DNA of 10,213 nt from Deltaproteobacteria bacterium (GCA_003647525.1 QMMZ01000032.1:1-10213); one strand, 5' to 3'. Counted from the stretch's first letter, positions 1 to 7,197 are shown. The notes: generated by a model from the letters alone, not told the origin. Translations and numbers: made by a program.

Positions 1-1265
1 ATAGACTGATGAATGTCCTTTTCGCCTTCTTGCAGGCTTTTTATTTTTTCCCTGGCCTTTTCCAGATTCGGGTCAAGTTGCAGGGCCATGGCATATTCTC
101 TCATAGCCTGATTTTCCATGCCAAGGCTGGAGAAAAGCTCTGCAAGGTGAAAAGCAATCTGCGGATGATTGTGCTTGAAATCCGTGCTCAGCTTCAGCAA
201 TTGCCTGGCGAATTGAATCTGTCCGCATTCCTGGGACAACTTTGCCAGAGAAAGAAGACTCAAAATGTTGCCTGGGATAACAGGCTTGAGCGTTTTGTAG
301 TAATTGTACCAGCCCCGGATGACCGCGGTCACCTCCTTAAGCTTATCTGCAATATTGTCTGTTTTCCTCACCTTGTCATACGCTGTAAGCTTGTTTTGTA
401 ATTGTTCGACGGATTTCTTGTCAGGGCCTTTGCCCTTTACGTCCATGTAGAAACCAAGATAGACAATTCCGCTTGCAACGTGAGCAATGGAGGTTTTCTG
501 CGGGTGTGCGGCAAGTTTCAACTCCCCCAAACAACGTTCAATGAATTCGCGGGCTTCTTCAAGCTGGTCTTTTTCCTCTCCACACAAAGCAATATCGTCC
601 GAATAACGGAGATAGCGGTCTTTATATTTATCCCATAATATCTTGTCGAGGGGGTGGAGATAGATATTGGAAAGGAGCGGCGAAAGTCCGCTTCCCTGCT
701 GAGAACCCAGAACATTATCAAACAATCCCATTTCTCTGAAAATCTTTGTCTTGAGAAGTTTTGCCAGAAGCCGGATAACAGGCTTCTCATCAATCACACG
801 CCCTGCGAGATCCAGCAGGATACTATGATCCATGGTGTCGAAAAATTTTCTTACATCCATTTGTAAAAACCAAAGGTGACCGGCTTTTATGAGCTGACTT
901 GCTTTGGTTACGGCTGTAAGGGCTGATTTTTTGGGTCTGTAGGCATATGAACAGGGGAGAAACAACTTTTCAAAATGGGGATTGATCACCCTGACTATTG
1001 CTTGTTGAACCACCTTGTCCTGAACCGTGGACATCCCAATAACCCGTCCTTCTTTTTTGGTCTTGCGGTCTTTGAAGATCACAACAGGAAGGGGATCGTA
1101 TTGATCGCCCTGGATTTGTTTCTGAATTTTTTGAAGGTTATATGCAAGGTTCTTTTCAAAATCTTCACACCTGACCCTGTCGATGCCCGGCGCTGCTTTG
1201 TTGACCCGCACCCGTTCCCATGCTGCTTGCAGGTTGTCAATGTCATAGATTTTTTCAAATATCAT
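1..1265 (-). CDS. Group II intron-type reverse transcriptase with C-terminal TPR repeats, CRISPR-associated (partial, runs off left edge)
   Basis: The frame is open from ATG at 1265 to position 1 (421 whole codons) with no stop, so the 3' end lies outside the window. The RT fold is clear. MDVRKFFD at residues 136-143 carries the first catalytic Asp (D137), GSQQGSGLSPLLSNIYLH follows, and RYSDD (Y221-D224) is the catalytic box, with Ser where YADD is usual. GWYNYYK (318-324) resembles the segment after the RT domain in group II intron maturases. From about residue 334 the protein turns into helical repeats: a degenerate TPR (334-367), then a near-perfect one (368-401) with L7, A8, A20, Y24, A27 and P32. 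The start overlaps the cas2 stop as ATGA, so this is an operon gene and not an intron-borne one. In related systems, RTs fused or adjacent to Cas1 copy RNA into spacers. Cas1 may be the missing C-terminus or the next gene. The RT call is secure; the spacer-acquisition role is inferred from context. Confidence 0.93.
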   Translation of the reverse strand, partial: MIFEKIYDIDNLQAAWERVRVNKAAPGIDRVRCEDFEKNLAYNLQKIQKQIQGDQYDPLPVVIFKDRKTKKEGRVIGMSTVQDKVVQQAIVRVINPHFEKLFLPCSYAYRPKKSALTAVTKASQLIKAGHLWFLQMDVRKFFDTMDHSILLDLAGRVIDEKPVIRLLAKLLKTKIFREMGLFDNVLGSQQGSGLSPLLSNIYLHPLDKILWDKYKDRYLRYSDDIALCGEEKDQLEEAREFIERCLGELKLAAHPQKTSIAHVASGIVYLGFYMDVKGKGPDKKSVEQLQNKLTAYDKVRKTDNIADKLKEVTAVIRGWYNYYKTLKPVIPGNILSLLSLAKLSQECGQIQFARQLLKLSTDFKHNHPQIAFHLAELFSSLGMENQAMREYAMALQLDPNLEKAREKIKSLQEGEKDIHQS

Positions 1266-1549
1266 AACACACGAAAATCCTCGGTTTTTTCAATGATTTT
1301 AAGGCCCATTGATTTTTTTTGTTTAACGCACGCTTCACAAAGCATGTAAACCAGGACATTATCCACGTTATCATCAATAATTTCAAGTAATTTTGCCTGC
1401 AATTCGGCAAGAAATTTTGCCTCCAGACGGCATTCAAACACGCTTTTTTGAACCCTGCGGCCATAGTCTTTTAAAGTTTCCGCAGCTTTTGCCCGCTTGC
1501 GATCATCCACAATATCATACGAAATGACGTAGAGTTTTTTATCGGCCAT
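1262..1549 (-). CDS. cas2: Cas2, spacer-integration subunit
   Basis: This 95-residue protein has the normal Cas2 length and opening strand, YVISYDIVDDRKRAK, with the conserved Asp at D12, followed by the family pattern LKDYGRRVQKSVFEC. Cas2 is a small ferredoxin-fold dimer that bridges two Cas1 dimers in the complex that inserts new spacers. The ATG at 1549 is preceded by only a weak GGA ribosome site. It is the first gene after a 146-base gap, so it may start a separate adaptation transcript with the RT gene, whose ATG overlaps the cas2 stop (ATGA at 1265-1262). Cas1 is expected nearby but is not in the window. Confidence 0.95.
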   Translation of the reverse strand: MADKKLYVISYDIVDDRKRAKAAETLKDYGRRVQKSVFECRLEAKFLAELQAKLLEIIDDNVDNVLVYMLCEACVKQKKSMGLKIIEKTEDFRVL

Positions 1550-1695
1550 GGTTTTCCAAACAGTAAATTAGCCACGCATTAGGGGAAACTTTTTTTGTCC
1601 CGGAGGGACAGATGAAAATAGCCAGGCAATTTATTGCCTGGTCATATAGATACAATATGCATTCAGTCCCGTAGGGACGACAGCATTCTTTACAA
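1550..1695. other. Intergenic gap between effector and adaptation genes
   Basis: This is the only gap longer than 10 bases in the window. It separates the stop of the Cas02710-type gene from the ATG of cas2. About 85 of its 146 bases are the triple-hairpin repeat described separately. The remaining roughly 45 bases before cas2 are AT-rich and could hold a promoter for cas2-RT, but I see no convincing -35/-10 pair. No CRISPR repeat or RNA gene was recognised. Confidence 0.7.
1596..1679. repeat. REP-like intergenic element with three short hairpins
   Basis: Three palindromes sit in 84 bases. The first is TGTCCC-GGA-GGGACA at 1596-1610. The second is CCAGGCAAT-TT-ATTGCCTGG at 1622-1641, a perfect 9-base-pair stem. 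The third is GTCCC-GTA-GGGAC at 1666-1678. The outer two are near-copies of each other, so each can fold alone or pair across the element into one cruciform. Families of intergenic repeats with GTCCC-N3-GGGAC ends are, to my knowledge, scattered in many copies through some environmental bacterial genomes. On the minus strand the last hairpin is followed by an A-run, not a T-run, so it does not look like an intrinsic terminator for the upstream operon. It could still affect mRNA stability or processing between the two gene groups. Confidence 0.75.
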
Positions 1696-2934
1696 TCAGT
1701 CTCCATCTGTAACCCATGGGAACTGAACCGCTTTAGCCTTGTCAGCAACATCGGGAAGTTGCAATTGTATGAGCGACAAAACAGATGAAAGAAGCTTCTT
1801 ATACAGGCTTTTGGAAACAGGATTGAGCCCATGTGCCAGTATAGACGCATTCCTTTCGCCAAGACGTCCTCGCAATGGTTTGGACTCCAGAAAGTGTTTC
1901 CCAACAGGATGATCAAATTCACTCAGAAGTTTATAATCCATTTCCATGCCGATGCGTATCTTGCCGTCCACATCATTCCTGTGCTTTTCCAGTATATTTT
2001 GCATGGGATCAGGGACTAAAGATAAATCCACATCGCCAGTATCAATACCATATGGATCTCCAGCCAGCATTTGCTGGGCAAAAAGCTCAGTTGCGCGATA
2101 AAAACGGGCAACAGCATCATCATATTTCCCTTCTTTTCCCCTGCGAACCGCATTGTTGAAAAGATCCAAGAGAGTAAATCCGTTATCATTTTCCATGTCT
2201 GCCAGATTTTTCAATAAGACCGTCGCTTCATAGGAGGGCTTGAAGGGCTTTAGAGTAAATAATCCCCATTCTACTTTATCCATCCTTCTTTGTGCTGCTT
2301 TGTGATCAAAAGTATCCCACGCCAGGTATGCCTGAGAGATGAGGCGCAAATTTTTTGCCCACCTGTTTTCTTCCTTATTTAATAGATCTAACTTTAGATT
2401 TCCCAGAATCTCGTCGGCTGTAGCAAAGCGAAGGCGCAAGATCAATTCATGGGCAAGCTGGATATCATGAAGCGAAAATACTGCCGAGGGAGATACGGTC
2501 AGAAATTTTTCCGTGCCGTCTATTACAACTCCGTTTTTTCTCTGACCTGTAATATATTTGATGGATGCGCACTGGTTATAGATAGCTGAAAGAACAGCCC
2601 CGCTGCTCATGGCCTTAGTGCCACTTGTAAAATCGAGCTGTATCTCTTCAGGAGAAAAGCCCATTTCATCCAGTTTCCGAAAGACCCGATTGATGCTTCG
2701 AAAGACGGCCTGAAAGTCATCAAAATCCTGCAAAGGCTCCATCAAACATGAAGATTCATCGAGGCTCAGTTCTTTTGCTATGGCTTCTCCATAGATTCGG
2801 CTTCCATCCGTGACAATCAAAACCAGAAAATCCGGCCGGCTGTCTCTAATCGTCTTTACCAAAGGTTTGACAATATACACATTAGCTCTTGTGCCTGTTC
2901 CGACAGTAACGATGAGAGCGCGTTTTGTGTTCAT
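1696..2934 (-). CDS. CARF-HEPN ribonuclease of the Cas02710 (TIGR02710) type
   Basis: This 412-residue protein has an N-terminal Rossmann-like CARF domain. Its first strand and turn are ALIVTVGTGTRA (6-17), and the ligand-loop motif is DFTSGTKAMS (101-110). A helical C-terminal half carries a HEPN signature, RNASILAH, with R361, N362 and H368 (R-x6-H). This matches the Cas02710/Csm6-like ancillary proteins of type III systems: the CARF dimer binds cyclic oligoadenylate made by Cas10 and switches on non-specific RNA cutting by HEPN. It would act in the cytoplasm and cause dormancy or slowed growth on infection. The ATG follows the cas6 stop by 10 bases. It is the last gene of the effector operon and the second CARF effector here, the other being the CARF-HD protein on the far side of cas6. 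Which oligoadenylate it senses cannot be read from the sequence. Confidence 0.88.
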   Translation of the reverse strand: MNTKRALIVTVGTGTRANVYIVKPLVKTIRDSRPDFLVLIVTDGSRIYGEAIAKELSLDESSCLMEPLQDFDDFQAVFRSINRVFRKLDEMGFSPEEIQLDFTSGTKAMSSGAVLSAIYNQCASIKYITGQRKNGVVIDGTEKFLTVSPSAVFSLHDIQLAHELILRLRFATADEILGNLKLDLLNKEENRWAKNLRLISQAYLAWDTFDHKAAQRRMDKVEWGLFTLKPFKPSYEATVLLKNLADMENDNGFTLLDLFNNAVRRGKEGKYDDAVARFYRATELFAQQMLAGDPYGIDTGDVDLSLVPDPMQNILEKHRNDVDGKIRIGMEMDYKLLSEFDHPVGKHFLESKPLRGRLGERNASILAHGLNPVSKSLYKKLLSSVLSLIQLQLPDVADKAKAVQFPWVTDGD

Positions 2935-2938
2935 TAAA

Positions 2939-2944
2939 CCTCCC
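2939..2944 (-). promoter_or_regulatory. Ribosome binding site of the Cas02710-type gene
   Basis: GGGAGG on the minus strand lies four bases before the ATG at 2934 and directly after the cas6 stop. It supports that start and independent re-initiation of this last gene in the operon. Confidence 0.7.
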
Positions 2945-3913
2945 TTACGATGTTTCTATTTCATATTTTCCCAGACCAAAGGTGCAGGCCTTGCCGACAT
3001 GAAGATATTCCCCTGCCCTAATGAAAGGAAGGAATTCTTCAAGGTTACCTTTGAATGAAATTTGTCCTAAAAAGCCACCCAATTTCATTGATTTCTTTTG
3101 CCTGTTTGAATAGCGTTTCCAGTCATACCAGTATAATTTCGATTCGGTAGATTCAACTGCGACCTCGGCTTTCTCGAGAAGGCTTTTATAATTTAGATCC
3201 CATGGTTCTCCTGTGCAGACGAGAGCAAGTAAGGAAAGCCTCCGAAACAGGTTTTGCATAAGTAAACGAAAATTCAGATCTTTTGTCAGATGATTACCGC
3301 TCTTAATCCGGGTCGGGCTTTTAAAAGTCAGGACTATTTTGGAGTTGTCTTTATCAGATACCGCAAAATGATTTAGAGAATGCGCATGAACTGATCCTGT
3401 GAATCGTTCAGATTTGCCGTCAAATACAAGATTATCGTTTTCGCCAAATTGATCTGTAATTCTGTCGATCTTGTATCTCCCCCTGCCGACGCCGATACCG
3501 TGTCTTCCCATCTCTGCAAAAGCGAAGATAAAATAAGGAAGATATTCTATGGCCTTGCCGATGAGAACAAGGTTAAATGAAAACGATTCTCCAGGTTGAA
3601 ATTTGTTCTGGTTAAAGAACGGAGGCTCGATAATGAAGGGCCGCGGGTAATCAGAGAGGTTGTACCCACCGGCAGAAACATGATTAAAGGATGTCTCAAA
3701 AACAGAGGCATATAAACAAGAAGTTTTCAGCATACATTCACGGCAATCCTGGCCCTGCATAGCACAACAGCTCTTGCGCAACGCATGGCCGAATCCTCCT
3801 CTCAGCGCTGAACCTGCAAATTGGGGAAGGTAAATATGATCACGTGCTGTGAGATAAAGTTTGAGACTGGCAAGCTTGATATCAATACTTAAAAATTTAT
3901 TCTGCTGAGTCAT
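2945..3913 (-). CDS. cas6: Cas6 pre-crRNA endoribonuclease (RAMP)
   Basis: Counted from ATG at 3913 the protein has 322 residues. The family opening GSALRGGFGHALRKSCC (34-50) and the C-terminal glycine-rich loop HVGKACTFGLGKYEI (305-319) identify the Cas6 C-terminal-domain family (PF10040 type). LGGFLGQISFKG just before it is also typical. Cas6 cuts CRISPR transcripts within the repeats to give crRNAs for the Cmr complex. A Cys cluster (C49, C50, C57, C60, C66) near the N-terminus could bind metal. I prefer this ATG because it overlaps the previous stop as ATGA, like other junctions in the operon. A longer reading from 3937 would start at TTG, add eight residues and overlap the upstream gene by 28 bases. 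The catalytic residues cannot be assigned safely from sequence alone. Confidence 0.92.
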   Translation of the reverse strand: MTQQNKFLSIDIKLASLKLYLTARDHIYLPQFAGSALRGGFGHALRKSCCAMQGQDCRECMLKTSCLYASVFETSFNHVSAGGYNLSDYPRPFIIEPPFFNQNKFQPGESFSFNLVLIGKAIEYLPYFIFAFAEMGRHGIGVGRGRYKIDRITDQFGENDNLVFDGKSERFTGSVHAHSLNHFAVSDKDNSKIVLTFKSPTRIKSGNHLTKDLNFRLLMQNLFRRLSLLALVCTGEPWDLNYKSLLEKAEVAVESTESKLYWYDWKRYSNRQKKSMKLGGFLGQISFKGNLEEFLPFIRAGEYLHVGKACTFGLGKYEIETS

Positions 3914-6126
3914 TTTTGCTGCCCAATCTTCCAGCAAGGCACTGGGTTGCCTTTATACTGAAATACAACAATTATATCGGCATCTTTCAGTATCTCGGCA
4001 ACCTCAGAGTATTTTTCACTGCAATACTCATCCCTTATGACCTGCGCAATCTGTTCCGGCTGCTGCAGGGAGGCGTACTGAATTTTTTGTTCAGGGGCAT
4101 GTTTTTCGATTTTATCTGATATCCATTTTTTAATCTCTTCCCAAACCTCTTCTATCTTTTCCCTGGAATTTGATACATCTTTGTTTTCGGGAAAATTAAT
4201 TGTAATATGCCGTTTGCCATTGGAAGATGAGTGTGTCACTTTCGGCATACCAAGAAGCAGGTCTGAATAATAATATGACGGTTGAAGAACTTGAAAAAAG
4301 AAACGAACACGGGCTTCAAGGTATTCCCATGCCAGCGAAAAGAATATCTCTGATTTAGTTCCATTCAGGGCTTTTTCCAGTTCCAAATATTCAGGAATTT
4401 CTGAAAAATTCCTTGGCGATTTACATTCAAACTGGCACGTTGCCTCCTCACAGCCGTAACATGGGGCCAAACTTTGTGAGTGGTCTTTATTTGAGCCAGC
4501 AGACTCTTTCAATTCATAATCATCGATAATTTGATTTAAAATCTGGTCGGCTTTTTCTTTGGCATCCGGCGCCAGGGACGACAACATGCTCCCAATACGA
4601 ACTGCTCGATCCCAAAGATGAGGCAGATCTGCCAGAATAGCTTCGGCTTTCATTGTTACCTCATTGGCATCACCGGCACGCCCCACCTGTTTGTCCATGC
4701 CGTCTATGATGCGGAACAGCGCCGCCAATAAAGCCAGGCGTTTACCTTCTATCTTTTTTTTGTTATGGATCATAGAAACCGTGCTCAATGGCTTAAGCTC
4801 GATTTCAGTTCCTTCAGGCCCGGTGCAACAACCGTTCAAAAGAGGCATTTTCTTGCGGTGGTAGACTGAAAGTGAGGCGATATTTTTGAAGTCAAAGTTC
4901 GACAGTTGTATGCCTTGACGCTGTAATGCCTGCTGAAAAACGTTATCCTGAAGACGGAGGAAGCCGAGCAGATTGTGAAAGATTCGAATCTCTGTCGGAA
5001 GAAGAGGTATTCGTCCGGAAGAAAAAGGCAGCGAGCTTAAAGAATGACCACAGTCATGCAAATATACCATTCCTAACAAAAGAAATAATTCTTCTGAAGA
5101 AAGAAAATGGGGACTACTATTTAAGATAGGAAGAAGCAAGAGTTCGGTATAAGCAAACAGGTTGATATGGTGGTGCCGGGCATGATCGGCCATTTCCGGT
5201 GCTTTGTCTCCAATCCATACGGTCTCTCCAAGCCGGGTCATATCACGGAAGGTATCCTCATATTTGCCCAGCCCTGGAATTAAGGTATTTCCTGCAGCTC
5301 GAATCTCAAGGGGAGAACGTAATGCCTGACCGGCAAACATATTCTTTAATCGTTCTCCAAACGCGTTATATTCATATTTTCCATCCTGGTTAACATAAAC
5401 AAGCTTTTGAAAGCTCTCAGACAGCGCTTCAAAATAAGGTGCTGCCTCCTTCTCATTCAGTCCTGCAATGTTTTCCAGCAGGACAAGCGCTAATCTGAAT
5501 GCAGCCGTATCAACGCTCAGGGGAGGCGCGGGCAATTTGATAAGAGTATCGGAATCTTCATAAATATAATAAGCAGGTTTCGTATACAGGATAGATGCAA
5601 TAGTCAGGTATGGAATAATTGCTTTATATCCGCCGGTGGGAATAATTGTCGCTTCATCACCTTGTTCCTCAACGCGATTAAGTATTCCGGCCACGCATGA
5701 AAGAAGATTGGGAAGCCCGATATCGACAAATTGCGCATCATCTGCGGCACCTAAACCCAAAGGCACATAGTATGTTACTTCAGTGTCTTTCAATACTTCA
5801 TGGCCAAGATGGGACGCGCAAAACAGGCACTCTGCCGTATCCGTGGAAATAAGATGATAATAACAATCCGATGAATTTATTTCTTTGAACTTTTCTTTCT
5901 TTACTTTTTCAATGCTTTTTTGTTCGGCTCCCCAGTTTTCCTCATCTTTGAAATCGTCTAAAATGTAGTTGTAGTCACTATAAAACTTGCCAGGTATTGG
6001 GAAAGAAGAATTATCAAAGATGCTGCTTTGCCTGAATGAAGGACGGCTGAGCCGAAGCGATGTTCCGTATTTTTCATAATTGCCAATAATTGAAGTGCCC
6101 ACGGAAACGATAAAATGCATTTTCAT
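3910..6126 (-). CDS. CARF-HD fusion: predicted cyclic-oligoadenylate-activated HD phosphohydrolase
   Basis: This protein has 738 residues from ATG at 6126. Residues about 1-210 form a CARF domain of the APE2256/Csm6 type: FIVSVGTSIIGNYEK at 5-19 and the ligand-loop motif IIPTGGYKAIIPYL at 161-174. Residues about 295-500 form an HD domain: H315 and HHH 318-320, then YLHDCGH with H357/D358 and H361, H384, VYHRKK with H423, and RIIDGMDKQVGR with D475 and D478. This resembles the HD-CE variety seen in bacterial conflict proteins. C556, C559, C564 and C568 may bind zinc. The last 150 residues are unassigned. No HEPN R-x4-6-H motif was found. Known CARF proteins signal through cyclic oligoadenylate, so an HD reaction gated by Cas10 signalling is inferred. 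It could be a nuclease, a nucleotide hydrolase or a signal-degrading phosphodiesterase. It sits between cmr6 and cas6 in the operon. A GTG at 6168 would give 14 more residues but overlaps cmr6. Confidence 0.85.
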   Translation of the reverse strand: MKMHFIVSVGTSIIGNYEKYGTSLRLSRPSFRQSSIFDNSSFPIPGKFYSDYNYILDDFKDEENWGAEQKSIEKVKKEKFKEINSSDCYYHLISTDTAECLFCASHLGHEVLKDTEVTYYVPLGLGAADDAQFVDIGLPNLLSCVAGILNRVEEQGDEATIIPTGGYKAIIPYLTIASILYTKPAYYIYEDSDTLIKLPAPPLSVDTAAFRLALVLLENIAGLNEKEAAPYFEALSESFQKLVYVNQDGKYEYNAFGERLKNMFAGQALRSPLEIRAAGNTLIPGLGKYEDTFRDMTRLGETVWIGDKAPEMADHARHHHINLFAYTELLLLPILNSSPHFLSSEELFLLLGMVYLHDCGHSLSSLPFSSGRIPLLPTEIRIFHNLLGFLRLQDNVFQQALQRQGIQLSNFDFKNIASLSVYHRKKMPLLNGCCTGPEGTEIELKPLSTVSMIHNKKKIEGKRLALLAALFRIIDGMDKQVGRAGDANEVTMKAEAILADLPHLWDRAVRIGSMLSSLAPDAKEKADQILNQIIDDYELKESAGSNKDHSQSLAPCYGCEEATCQFECKSPRNFSEIPEYLELEKALNGTKSEIFFSLAWEYLEARVRFFFQVLQPSYYYSDLLLGMPKVTHSSSNGKRHITINFPENKDVSNSREKIEEVWEEIKKWISDKIEKHAPEQKIQYASLQQPEQIAQVIRDEYCSEKYSEVAEILKDADIIVVFQYKGNPVPCWKIGQQK

Positions 6127-6131
6127 GATAT

Positions 6132-7193
6132 TTACTCCAAAAGAAAGTCCTTCAACTTTTTTGCCCACTCTTTATCACTTTTTTGATCGAGCTTTTTCCT
6201 GCCGATACGTTTTGTGAGTTCCTGCGCTCCTTTTTGTCTCTCTTTGATATCATTGATCTTTTCAAGTGCATTAACCAGCTCAGATACGCTTCCGATCAGC
6301 ATTTGTGATCTTATATTGTTTAACCTGGTCATGAATATATTAAACTCCGACTCTATATTTTTTCCAGGCATAAAATGGCCGTACCCAATATGTTTTTTGG
6401 CGCCGACACCTCTGCGTATGAGAGCGGTCTCAAGCCATTCCCAGGCTCTTTTTGCAAGGCTCTCATCTATTGAAGCAACCGCAAACCGGAAGATCAAGCC
6501 TTCCTTTACCGTAAGAAAAGCCACAGGATTCGGCATATGCCAGTCACCGGGCAGATATGCCGGGTCATTTGAATTATCCACTGGAGTATAATAGGGGCCG
6601 TAATGAGAGGTGATAATATCAACATTAAAAAATTCGTTGACAGGTTCAGGAAAGGCATCAAAAAAGACGACCTTTCCTCTTAAAATGTCCTCTGGTTTTT
6701 CCTCTGCTTTTTCTTTATTAAAGCTGCCGAAAATGTCCTTGAACTCTTCTTTTGAAAAATTGTCATCATCCCTATGGCCTTCTTTAGCAAAACTTCTGGC
6801 TGCGCCTTTTAATGCTTCTCCATTGATATAGGGAATGCCATGTGTCCAATGTAAAAGAAGGCCGTTTTCAAAGCTTGAAGAAATACCCATTCCCACAACC
6901 ATGCGGCCTGTAAGTTCAAGCGGTTTTTCGTAAACACTGCCTTTGCCGTAATCATCCTCCCATTGCCGCAAGAATGCCTCATGCCGGACAAGAAGGGCTT
7001 TTGACATGGAAGCGCTTGCTTTCTTAATAAAATGGTTTTTCAACGTTTCATAGGTTGTATCCCCTTCATCAGCATTTTTGGTCGATACTCCGTGCAGATA
7101 GCGATAGAATAAAAGATTGGCGTTTGTTTTGTTATCTTTTATGTATGCTTCTATTGCGGTTTTTGAAAACTTAGGAAGTAAATAATCAGGCAT
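6132..7193 (-). CDS. cmr6: Cmr6, RAMP subunit of the type III-B effector complex
   Basis: The protein has 353 residues. Cmr6 hallmarks occur in order: GMGISSSFENGLLLHW (101-116), the RAMP motif YINGEALKGAARSF (122-135), VVFFDAFP (175-182), DIITSHYGPYY (192-202), PNPVAFLTV (221-229), and the glycine-rich loop RRGVGAKKHIGYGHF (260-274). Cmr6 caps the Cmr4 filament at the end distal to Cas10 and contacts the 3' part of the crRNA. The last 50 or so residues, after about 300, form a charged, apparently helical tail rich in Lys and Glu. This is longer than I expect for the family, in which the glycine-rich loop usually lies near the end. The ATG is four bases after the cmr5 stop with a GGGAGA site upstream. 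Confidence 0.95.
   Translation of the reverse strand: MPDYLLPKFSKTAIEAYIKDNKTNANLLFYRYLHGVSTKNADEGDTTYETLKNHFIKKASASMSKALLVRHEAFLRQWEDDYGKGSVYEKPLELTGRMVVGMGISSSFENGLLLHWTHGIPYINGEALKGAARSFAKEGHRDDDNFSKEEFKDIFGSFNKEKAEEKPEDILRGKVVFFDAFPEPVNEFFNVDIITSHYGPYYTPVDNSNDPAYLPGDWHMPNPVAFLTVKEGLIFRFAVASIDESLAKRAWEWLETALIRRGVGAKKHIGYGHFMPGKNIESEFNIFMTRLNNIRSQMLIGSVSELVNALEKINDIKERQKGAQELTKRIGRKKLDQKSDKEWAKKLKDFLLE
6135..6138 (-). promoter_or_regulatory. Ribosome binding site that sets the CARF-HD start
   Basis: GGAG on the minus strand lies eight bases before the ATG at 6126 and abuts the cmr6 stop codon (GGAGTAA). It favours the ATG at 6126 over the in-frame GTG at 6168. Confidence 0.7.
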
Positions 7194-7197
7194 GGTT

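Noticed and set aside
9..638. Plus-strand frames of 130 and 78 codons at the left edge
   Set aside because: They lie antisense to the RT-TPR gene and have no domain signature or ribosome site.
518..793. 91-residue minus-strand reading frame
   Set aside because: It is out of frame within the reverse transcriptase gene, which is continuous through the same bases with all RT motifs.
1..1549. A mobile group II intron carrying the RT
   Set aside because: The RT start overlaps the cas2 stop by four bases, leaving no room for an intron 5' ribozyme, and TPR repeats follow where intron ORFs have DNA-binding or endonuclease domains.
1596..1641. Intrinsic terminator after the effector operon
   Set aside because: Read on the transcribed minus strand, the hairpins are followed by an A-run and mixed sequence, not a T-run. 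The T-run is on the wrong side for either direction.
1550..1695. A CRISPR array or array remnant
   Set aside because: Only one pair of short palindromes occurs, with no regular 25-40 base repeat-spacer pattern here or elsewhere in the window.
1539..1922. 127-residue minus-strand frame covering the intergenic gap and the end of the Cas02710-type gene
   Set aside because: It is antiphase to a well-supported gene, runs through the hairpin repeat and has no recognisable domain.
3914..3937. TTG start at 3937 for cas6
   Set aside because: The ATG at 3913 forms an ATGA overlap with the previous stop, matching other junctions in the operon, and begins just before the Cas6 fold.
6127..6168. GTG start at 6168 for the CARF-HD gene
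   Set aside because: It overlaps cmr6 by 37 bases, and the ATG at 6126 has a well-placed GGAG and begins right at the first CARF strand.
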